This document shows positions 1 through 4,100 of a stretch of 6,024 nucleotides of DNA, in pieces. This stretch comes from Bacteroidales bacterium (GTDB lineage: Bacteria; Bacteroidota; Bacteroidia; Bacteroidales; UBA932). The notes beneath the pieces are model-generated. The model made no database searches. It was not told the DNA's origin and saw nothing but the letters and a program-made list of their open reading frames with translations. The position numbers were made by a program, and so were the translations under genes. The stretch is from NCBI GenBank assembly GCA_017509375.1, contig JAFWPT010000271.1, forward strand, positions 1-6,024. The letters are read 5' to 3'. Within the stretch, counting starts at the first letter, position 1. Every line of letters starts with the position of its first letter.

Positions 1-828
1 CTGGTCATCCTTTCCGGCGGAGAACCGCTGGTGAGGGAAGACATTGTGGACTGCGGCGCACGCATACACAAGCTGGGATTCCTGTGGGGCATGGTCTCCA
101 ACGGAAGGCTCATGAGCGCCGCCAGAATCGAGCAGCTGGTAAAGGCAGGAATGGGGAGCGCCACCATAAGCCTGGACGGGATGGAAACTGAGCACAACTG
201 GATGAGGGGCGTTCCGGACGCTTTTTCCCATGCTTCCGAAGCTATACGCGACCTGGCCTCCAGACCGGAGATGGGCTTCGACGTGGTGACCTGTGTCAAC
301 CGCCGGAATTTCAGCCAGTTGGAAGAATTGAAAGAGTATCTGATATCGCTCGGCCTGAAGCAGTGGAGGGTATTTACGGTATTCCCCGTAGGGCGCGCCG
401 CAAGCGACCCGGAGTTACAGCTTACGGCAGAGGAATACACCGCCCTGATGGATTTTATCGTACGCACCCGGAAGGAAGGACGCATACACCTCAGCTACGG
501 CTGCGAGGGCTTCCTGGGACGTTACGAGGGCAAAGTCCGGGACCATCTGTTCAGCTGCCAGGCAGGCCTCAGCATTGCTTCCATACGCTGTGACGGGTCT
601 ATCTCCGGCTGCAACAGCATTCGCTCTCATTACGACCAGGGGAATATTTACACCGACGATTTCGTAGATGTTTGGGAGAACCGCTTCGGGGCTTACCGGG
701 ACCGGTCGGTGTTCCGCGAGGGGAAGTGCGCCGGATGCAAATGGTGGAAATGGTGCCTGGGGAACGGAATGCATCTGCGGGATGACAAGGGGAAACTGAT
801 TCTCTGCAATTTGGAACGAGTGTTATGA
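1..828 (+). CDS. Radical SAM/SPASM domain enzyme, 5'-truncated by the window edge
   Basis: The reading frame is open from base 1, so the gene starts upstream; an internal GTG at 31 is not the start. Visible residues begin with LVILSGGEPL, the GGEP motif that binds the S-adenosylmethionine amino group in radical SAM enzymes. The cluster-binding CxxxCxxC motif must lie in the missing N-terminus. The C-terminus has a SPASM-type cysteine pattern for auxiliary Fe-S clusters: codons at 556, 589 and 610 (with a C-x12-G-x4-C arrangement), then C-x2-C-x5-C at 727, 736 and 754, and a last Cys at 805. The usual fourth Cys of C-x2-C-x5-C-x3-C is Gly here (CLGNG). The tail with tryptophan-rich spacer and GNGMHLRD resembles the Bacteroidales TIGR04133 group (rSAM/lipoprotein system), recalled and not searched. 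Such enzymes usually modify a peptide or protein; the substrate is not visible. The stop overlaps the next start (ATGA), so the two genes are co-translated. The radical SAM/SPASM call is secure; the subfamily is tentative. Confidence 0.9.
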   Translation: MVILSGGEPLVREDIVDCGARIHKLGFLWGMVSNGRLMSAARIEQLVKAGMGSATISLDGMETEHNWMRGVPDAFSHASEAIRDLASRPEMGFDVVTCVNRRNFSQLEELKEYLISLGLKQWRVFTVFPVGRAASDPELQLTAEEYTALMDFIVRTRKEGRIHLSYGCEGFLGRYEGKVRDHLFSCQAGLSIASIRCDGSISGCNSIRSHYDQGNIYTDDFVDVWENRFGAYRDRSVFREGKCAGCKWWKWCLGNGMHLRDDKGKLILCNLERVL

Positions 829-1799
829 AAAAGAACGTATTGAAATATGTAGTCTCCTTTCTGCTGGCGGGCGTGCTGGTTTATTTTGCCTTCCGCGGAG
901 TTGACTGGGCGGCATTCTGGACTGGCCTGCAGCAGACCCGCTGGGGCTGGGTGGCCCTGTTCATAGTGTTCTCCGCCTTGGCCCTGGTGCTCAGGGAAGA
1001 ACGCTGGAGGGAGATAATCAAGCCTCTGGATGCCTCCGCCGGGCGCCTTGACGTGTGGGATTCCATCAACGTGGGCAACCTCGTGAACGTGGTGCTCCCC
1101 GGAGCGGGAGAATTCGTGCGCAGCGCCTACGTATCTCGCAACAAGCGGCTCAGTTACGACAAGGCTCTCGGGACAATAGTCTGCGAAAGGACCTGCGATG
1201 TGGTAGCCATCGTGCTGCTGTTTGCTTTGGCCCTGGCTACGGGGTGGGACAAATTCGGCGGCTTCTTCATGGAGCAGATATGGCGCCCCATGACAGGCAA
1301 ACTGAGTTTTTCGGTCTGGTGGCTGCTGGCCGGGGCTGTGGTCTTAATAGGCGGAAGTTTCTGGGCCATTTTCCATTGGAGCGGGAGCAACAAGTTCTGC
1401 GGTAAGATTGCCGGGTGGATACGCGGCCTGGGTGCCGGTTTCGCCAGCATAGCGAAGATGGAGCACAAATGGCTGTTCTTACTGCACACGGTAGGAATAT
1501 GGGCCATGTACGTGTGCATGAGCTGGGCCGGATTCAAGGCGCTCCCCATGCTGGACTCGCTCACGTTTTCAGACGCCCTTTTCATTTCGGCGGTAGGCAA
1601 CATAGCTTCGGTGATTCCGGTTCCGGGAGGCATAGGAGCCTATCACTATCTGGTAGCACTCACCCTCCAGAGCATCTACTCAGCAAGCTGGGACACGGGT
1701 ATCCTCTACGCAACCCTCTGCCACGAATCCCACGCCATCCTCATCATCGTGCTCGGCATAATCTCCTACGCAAGTTTCACCCTGCGCAAGAAATCCTGA
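825..1799 (+). CDS. UPF0104 / lysylphosphatidylglycerol-synthase TM-region (flippase-like) inner membrane protein
   Basis: This is a 324-residue integral membrane protein, near the usual 300-340 aa of the family (PF03706 / TIGR00374 type). Hydrophobic segments lie at about 5-23, 40-56, 126-140, 164-183, 216-236, 250-280 and 302-318. Family-like signatures are visible: N-x3-N-x3-P-x-x-GE-x-x-R around residues 85-99, an ER-x-x-D motif at 121-125, and VIPVPGGIGAYHY at 263-275. The same domain forms the membrane half of MprF, which flips aminoacylated lipids, and occurs alone in many bacteria as a presumed lipid or glycolipid transporter. There is no C-terminal synthetase domain here, so catalysis of lysyl transfer is not expected. 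The ATG at 825 overlaps the radical SAM stop by 4 bp, indicating translational coupling and probably a shared pathway. The protein ends in basic residues (RKKS), consistent with a cytoplasmic tail. The family is clear; the transported substrate is unknown. Confidence 0.9.
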   Translation: MKKNVLKYVVSFLLAGVLVYFAFRGVDWAAFWTGLQQTRWGWVALFIVFSALALVLREERWREIIKPLDASAGRLDVWDSINVGNLVNVVLPGAGEFVRSAYVSRNKRLSYDKALGTIVCERTCDVVAIVLLFALALATGWDKFGGFFMEQIWRPMTGKLSFSVWWLLAGAVVLIGGSFWAIFHWSGSNKFCGKIAGWIRGLGAGFASIAKMEHKWLFLLHTVGIWAMYVCMSWAGFKALPMLDSLTFSDALFISAVGNIASVIPVPGGIGAYHYLVALTLQSIYSASWDTGILYATLCHESHAILIIVLGIISYASFTLRKKS

Positions 1800-1829
1800 C
1801 TTGATATTAGGCAGTCCGCGTTTTTTTAC

Positions 1830-1837
1830 TATATTTG
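1830..1837 (+). promoter_or_regulatory. Bacteroidota -7 promoter element (TATATTTG) for tRNA-Arg
   Basis: TATATTTG matches the Bacteroidota -7 consensus TAnnTTTG exactly and ends 10 bp before the tRNA 5' end, which fits a short leader removed by RNase P. No convincing -33 TTG element at the usual spacing was seen; a TTG at 1801 is slightly too far upstream. A T7 run lies just before it at 1821-1827. Confidence 0.7.
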
Positions 1838-1847
1838 CAGTCCTTTT

Positions 1848-1921
1848 GGTCCCGTAGCTCAGTTGGATAGAGCAACAGCCTTCTAAGCTGTGGGTCGCGC
1901 GTTCGAGTCGCGCCGGGATCA
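1848..1921 (+). tRNA. tRNA-Arg (anticodon TCT)
   Basis: A complete cloverleaf can be folded by hand. The acceptor stem pairs 1848-1854 (GGTCCCG) with 1914-1920 (CGGGATC), with one G-T pair. The D stem pairs 1857-1860 with 1870-1873. The anticodon stem pairs 1875-1879 with 1887-1891 around loop CTTCTAA, placing anticodon TCT at 1882-1884, which reads AGA. The T stem pairs 1897-1901 with 1909-1913 around TTCGAGT. The discriminator base is A1921. CCA is not encoded, as is common in Bacteroidota. The 3' half is duplicated at 3498-3542, marking this gene as an integration target. The upstream -7 box supports independent transcription. Confidence 0.97.
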
Positions 1922-1923
1922 CG
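1879..1923 (+). repeat. Left attachment-site copy (attL-like) within the tRNA-Arg 3' half
   Basis: These 45 bases, from the last base of the 5' anticodon stem through the discriminator and two bases beyond, recur in direct orientation at 3498-3542 with a single difference (T1891 here, C3510 there). A repeat of the tRNA 3' end in this layout is the standard product of tyrosine-recombinase integration into a tRNA gene. This copy belongs to the intact tRNA, so the element restored the gene when it entered. Confidence 0.85.
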
Positions 1924-1928
1924 AAATG

Positions 1929-1956
1929 AAAAAGCCTCACCCGGAGGTTTTCCGGG
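1929..1956 (+). terminator. Weak hairpin downstream of tRNA-Arg, possible tRNA terminator
   Basis: An A-run (1929-1933) precedes CCTC (1935-1938), then loop ACCCG, GAGG (1944-1947) and TTTT (1948-1951), giving a short terminator-like stem. A competing perfect 5-bp stem pairs CCCGG (1940-1944) with CCGGG (1952-1956) around AGGTTTT. The two folds are mutually exclusive. The T run is short, so read-through into the lipoprotein gene is plausible. Confidence 0.35.
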
Positions 1957-1976
1957 AAGAATAATTGAATAGAATA

Positions 1977-2387
1977 ATGAAAAAGTCTTTTTTTATTGCT
2001 TTGATGGTTGTTGTCGCTTTTGCCGCAACCAGCTGCTCCACCACTCTCAAGTCCATTAAGGAACCCCTCGTCCACTTCCAGCTCAATTCAAATGACTATG
2101 TCCTTTCCGAGCAGGTTACTGGAGAGGCTTCCGTAGTGCGTGTTCTCAACATTGACTGGGCCCGTATCTTCACCAACAGGTTCGGTACTGTTTCAACTCC
2201 CATTTTCGGAACCACTTCCACTGTTTCCTTCGACCAGATGTACGCCGTGTACGATCTCCTCGAGAAGCACCCCGGCTATGATTTCGTCATGTATCCCCAG
2301 TTTACAACAGTCTCCGAAGGCTTCCAGGGCATCTACGTGAAGAATACCATCAAAGTTACCGCTCGTCTCGGCAAGATGAAAAAATAA
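1977..2387 (+). CDS. Small lipoprotein of unknown function, 136 aa
   Basis: The frame is open from a TTG at 1965, but the ATG at 1977 gives a proper signal peptide (MKKSFFIALM...), so that start is chosen. Lys-Lys is followed by a hydrophobic stretch and a lipobox-like A-T-S-C, with Cys at residue 20 as the likely lipidation site. The mature protein is about 117 residues and begins CSTTLKS, without the acidic run associated with surface export in Bacteroidota, so a periplasm-facing location is favoured. It contains a segment where a predicted helix (around SFDQMYAVYDLLEKH) is followed by GYDFVMYPQF, a pattern recalled from several short Bacteroidales lipoproteins; no family is assigned. It ends in a basic GKMKK tail. 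It lies inside the tRNA-bounded element, 55 bp after the tRNA, and is closed by a strong terminator. The call as a real lipoprotein gene is firm; its role is unknown. Confidence 0.85.
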   Translation: MKKSFFIALMVVVAFAATSCSTTLKSIKEPLVHFQLNSNDYVLSEQVTGEASVVRVLNIDWARIFTNRFGTVSTPIFGTTSTVSFDQMYAVYDLLEKHPGYDFVMYPQFTTVSEGFQGIYVKNTIKVTARLGKMKK

Positions 2388-2403
2388 GCGCTCTTTCCAG
2401 CGC
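2388..2403 (+). other. Small hairpin directly after the lipoprotein stop
   Basis: GCGCT (2388-2392) pairs perfectly with AGCGC (2399-2403) around CTTTCC, starting at the base after the stop codon. No T run follows, so it is not a complete terminator by itself. It may protect the mRNA 3' end or be incidental. Confidence 0.35.
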
Positions 2404-2410
2404 GTGCATG

Positions 2411-2458
2411 GAGGGTGTATTCTAAGACTTTTCCAAGGAATACATCCTCTTTTTTTTT
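2411..2458 (+). terminator. Strong intrinsic terminator of the lipoprotein gene
   Basis: A 12-bp stem pairs 2411-2422 (GAGGGTGTATTC) with 2438-2449 (GAATACATCCTC) with one G-T wobble and a 15-nt loop. It is followed at once by nine T residues (2450-2458). This is the clearest terminator in the window and ends transcription of the small lipoprotein gene. Confidence 0.9.
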
Positions 2459-2470
2459 GAAGAAAGCACC

Positions 2471-2498
2471 GCCGCCGCAATATACGACATGCGGCGGC
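2471..2498. repeat. Perfect 8-bp GC-only inverted repeat
   Basis: GCCGCCGC (2471-2478) is the exact reverse complement of GCGGCGGC (2491-2498), separated by a 12-nt AT-rich loop that contains the first bases of an ATG at 2489. It begins 12 bases after the terminator T run. The role is unknown; it could be a structure in an mRNA leader, a recombination relic, or a former protein-binding site. Confidence 0.5.
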
Positions 2499-2650
2499 TA
2501 CAGTACGGACGCTGCGGGGAGCTCCTTGATGAAAAGGCTCTCCTCGCGCCCGACTATCGCGGCAACCTGCTCGTCTGAGCCGAGTATGCCGCTCTTGCTA
2601 TTGCCCACATCATAAAGAAAATGGCCGCCATATCGTCCGCCAGAGGCTGA
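2489..2650 (+). pseudogene. Degraded short reading frame with an internal TGA
   Basis: From ATG 2489 the frame gives 29 residues (MRRLQYGRCG, then ELLDEKALLA and PDYRGNLLV) to a TGA at 2576. The same frame continues with plausible sequence (AEYAALAIAH, then IIKKMAAISSARG) to TGA 2648 and TAG 2651. The composition reads like protein on both sides of the first stop, suggesting a nonsense-interrupted gene fragment. No family was recognised. It could equally be a real 29-residue peptide or noncoding GC-rich sequence. Confidence 0.3.
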
Positions 2651-2661
2651 TAGGGCTCATT

Positions 2662-2764
2662 CCGTCCATGAAAATGGTCTTTTTTGTGGATAAACTGCCG
2701 AAATAATGGGTCCCGTACACGAAATTGGCCTCTTTTGTGGACGATTCACGGAAATGACTGGCTC
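2662..2764. repeat. Imperfect tandem repeat, two units of about 51 bp
   Basis: Unit one (2662-2712) and unit two (2713-2764) align along their length with roughly 70% identity by eye. Shared blocks include CCGT near the start, TTTTGTGGA in the middle and GAAAT toward the end. Both units carry an in-frame stop after a similar short peptide on the plus strand, and both read into a continuous minus-strand frame (with PQKRP in each). No coding role is claimed; it may be an intergenic repeat family or the end of a lost mobile element. Confidence 0.55.
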
Positions 2765-2800
2765 CACGTGTCTCATCACATTTTCACCTATTTTCTGCAG

Positions 2801-3183
2801 TTGTGTCCGAGAGAAGGAGAATTCGGTATAATCGACAGCATTATTAATTTGCTGGAATCGGTTAAGGTTGAGATTGCAAAAAAGAGTATGTCGCAAAGCT
2901 GAGAAGCGTCCTTGAAGGGGAGAGCCTGACTGTCCTGGATGCAAATGTCAAGCAAGCGGATCCTGAATTGATACGCAAGGAAATGGAAACGTTGGAGCAC
3001 TTCCGCTTGCGCAAACCGCACGACACTCCTATGTGTCAGTTTTACGGATATCTGCTGGACAATGACTTATATACTTACGAGCCAATAGACTGGGAGTCGC
3101 TCGGAGCGGAAATAAAGCCGACGCCTCTAGTGCAGAATCCCTTGTTTGATAAGACCCTCGAGGATATGTACGAAGAACAGTAA
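2801..3183 (+). pseudogene. Frameshifted fragment of an unrecognised protein (or -1 frameshift gene)
   Basis: Two plus-strand frames join into one sensible sequence. The upstream frame reads GEFGIIDSIINLLESVKVEIAKK up to the A6 run at 2878-2883, then meets a stop at 2900. Shifting by -1 there continues with EYVAKLRSVLEGESL and runs about 100 residues to the stop at 3181-3183, ending KTLEDMYEEQ. The downstream half has balanced, mostly charged composition, with a cluster containing CQFYGYLLDNDLYTYEP. No ATG begins the upstream half, which fades into the tandem repeat, so the gene seems 5'-truncated. The shift site reads A-AAA-AAG in frame, a known slippery heptamer, but a homopolymer mutation or sequencing error is simpler. 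No domain was recognised, and a function is not proposed. Confidence 0.5.
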
Positions 3184-3225
3184 TATTAGGTTTTCAGCAA
3201 CCAGCCAAAGTATTCTTTACATTGA

Positions 3226-3411
3226 AATCTCAACATAAAGGCTCTCTTGCCTTTCTTCATAAAGGAAAATGGGGAAAATTATTGCAATCTTTTCTCCATT
3301 ATAGACTTGGATCTTGTAGAACGGAGAGTGGTTCTGAAGTCCGTTGAAGATAGGGCAAAACTCCAGCATGTAGCCGCCATCAAGAAGGACTGGATGAGTA
3401 GACAGTTTTAA
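3226..3411 (+). pseudogene. Possible coding remnant, 61 codons without a start codon
   Basis: After a stop at 3223-3225, the plus frame stays open for 61 codons to TAA 3409-3411 and reads NLNIKALLPFFIKENGENYC, later IIDLDLVERRVVLKSVEDRA and a final KKDWMSRQF. The residue mix is protein-like, but there is no ATG; a TTG at 3247 is the only candidate start. The opposite strand is also open here (3417 to 3217, 66 codons with an ATG), so the coding strand is uncertain. It is read as debris of the integrated element. No family was recognised. Confidence 0.3.
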
Positions 3412-3497
3412 ATACAAAATGTGAGGAAAACGTGAGTGGTCGTTTCTGCATTTTATAACGCGCTGATAATAAAACGATTACTTGATGCGTTCCACGT

Positions 3498-3542
3498 CCT
3501 TCTAAGCTGCGGGTCGCGCGTTCGAGTCGCGCCGGGATCACG
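3498..3542 (+). repeat. Right attachment-site copy (attR-like), 3' tRNA-Arg fragment
   Basis: This 45-base direct copy of tRNA positions 1879-1923 has one change (C3510 for T1891). It includes the anticodon loop, the full T arm and the 3' acceptor strand, but the 5' half of the tRNA is absent upstream, so it cannot form a tRNA. In the usual model this is the original chromosomal 3' end displaced by insertion, and sequence to its right is the old downstream neighbour of the tRNA. Confidence 0.85.
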
Positions 3543-3784
3543 CTTCCAAGCCGCCTTCATCATTCCAATTTAAAACAGACTCGCTATGAACAGAATCCTC
3601 ATTCTTATTGACGTATGAGACCGTAAAGTTAACCAATTGTACCGATTTCGCAAAGGGGCTGCAACTCTCATTCCGATTGCCGGCGATTAGGCAAAATAGT
3701 CGCAAACAAAGGAAGAATCGTTGTAAAATTCTCCCGGAGAAATTGTGTCCTTTGCTGTCGATAAATATTGAACACGCACACGCA
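3543..3784. other. Region without a confident gene, right of the attR-like repeat
   Basis: Stops occur in the plus frames at the left of this stretch. One plus frame is open from 3590 and runs into the first micro-protein, but its part before 3785 (basic, with RQNSRKQRKNR) lacks an ATG and looks noncoding. On the minus strand a frame running from an ATG ending at 3849 down to a stop in the tRNA fragment at 3538-3540 has a protein-like end (SYVNKNEDSVHSES). It overlaps the micro-protein on the other strand, so it is not called as a gene. No TAnnTTTG promoter was found; the promoter of the downstream operon should lie here. Confidence 0.5.
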
Positions 3785-3937
3785 ATGTACAACGACAAAT
3801 CACACTCAAAGTATTTCGCACCGTACTCGGAGGTAGTATATGCAATCACCGAGAGCCTCTTTGCGGCATCCGATACCGAGACCTACGACGGAAATGCCAC
3901 TCTCGAGGACTTTGCAGTCTTTGACCTCTGTGAGTAA
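3785..3937 (+). CDS. Micro-protein 1 of a twin pair, 50 aa, unknown function
   Basis: Starting at ATG 3785, this encodes MYNDKSHSKYFAPYSEVVYA followed by ITESLFAASD, an acidic middle, and the end FAVFDLCE. The longer open frame upstream has only a TTG and poor composition, so the ATG is preferred. It shares a layout with the next ORF: an aromatic/Tyr residue before an AP dipeptide at about residue 12, a short hydrophobic beta-like stretch, an acidic residue then a small-residue segment, and a C-terminal FDL-x-E. There is no signal peptide, transmembrane helix or Cys-rich motif. Short peptides of this look recur before surface lipoprotein and fimbrillin-like genes in Bacteroidales, from memory and unverified. 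It ends 13 nt before the next ATG, so it is probably cotranscribed and perhaps translationally coupled. Confidence 0.55.
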   Translation: MYNDKSHSKYFAPYSEVVYAITESLFAASDTETYDGNATLEDFAVFDLCE

Positions 3938-3950
3938 AAACCATCTATCC

Positions 3951-4088
3951 ATGAATAATCTTACACAAAATCACTACAGCGCTCCGGAGGTGAAGATTCT
4001 TTTCATCTGCGTCGACCCGCTATGTACGAGCTCGCGACTCGAAACTGCGACCCATGAGGGCTACGAAACATTTGACCTGTTCGAATAA
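3951..4088 (+). CDS. Micro-protein 2 of a twin pair, 45 aa, unknown function
   Basis: The ATG at 3951 opens MNNLTQNHYSAPEVKILFIC, continuing VDPLCTSSRL and ending GYETFDLFE. An in-frame ATG at 3840 exists but would overlap micro-protein 1 out of frame with a Pro/Arg/Ser-rich shadow sequence, so 3951 is chosen. Relative to micro-protein 1 it keeps Tyr-x-Ala-Pro, a hydrophobic run, an acidic residue followed by a Leu/Ser segment, and the FDL-x-E end. The stop is 12 nt before the large lipoprotein ATG. The spacers before both start codons are alike (A-rich then CATCTATCC or CATTCCAATC), hinting at duplication of a unit including its leader. Function is unknown; a leader peptide, a small partner of the surface protein, or a precursor peptide are open options. 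Confidence 0.65.
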   Translation: MNNLTQNHYSAPEVKILFICVDPLCTSSRLETATHEGYETFDLFE

Positions 4089-4100
4089 AACATTCCAATC

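Larger units (their letters stand above)
1880..3497. mobile_element. Integrase-less integrative element or remnant in tRNA-Arg (CIME-like)
   Basis: The segment between the two tRNA-derived repeats is about 1.6 kb, taking the interior as the bases between crossover sites somewhere in the repeats. It carries one intact gene (lipoprotein at 1977-2387), a strong terminator, and stop-interrupted or frameshifted coding debris. No recombinase, relaxase or replication gene is recognisable, so it cannot move by itself. It could be an island that lost most of its content by internal deletion, or a cis-mobilisable element moved by a relative that supplies the integrase. The base composition changes along it: GC-rich near 2460-2660 and clearly AT-richer from 2660 on, which suggests mixed origins. 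Confidence 0.65.

Noticed and set aside
415..774. Minus-strand 119-codon frame within the radical SAM gene
   Set aside because: The plus frame carries the conserved cysteine pattern and GGEP motif; the minus frame has no recognisable features.
1154..1633. Minus-strand 159-codon frame within the membrane protein gene
   Set aside because: Antisense shadow of a long hydrophobic gene with recognisable family motifs.
1800..1827. Intrinsic terminator of the radical SAM operon at the T7 run
   Set aside because: No stable stem precedes the T run, and it sits in the spacer upstream of the tRNA -7 box, so it is not called.
1680..2075. Minus-strand 131-codon frame across the tRNA
   Set aside because: It reads antisense through the tRNA and two genuine gene ends, so it is chance. 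Such antisense-tRNA frames are a common annotation artefact.
2662..2764. CRISPR array
   Set aside because: Only two diverged units directly abutting, with no spacers and no cas genes.
2801..3183. IS3-type transposase made by programmed frameshifting
   Set aside because: The slippery heptamer fits, but no helix-turn-helix, DDE motif or terminal inverted repeats are visible and the product is too short.
3498..3542. A second tRNA-Arg gene
   Set aside because: Only the 3' half is present; no D arm or 5' acceptor strand precedes it, so it cannot fold as a tRNA.
3840..4088. 82-codon version of micro-protein 2 starting at 3840
   Set aside because: The extra N-terminus overlaps micro-protein 1 in another frame and has a shadow-like Pro/Arg/Ser composition; the ATG at 3951 matches the layout of the paired peptide.
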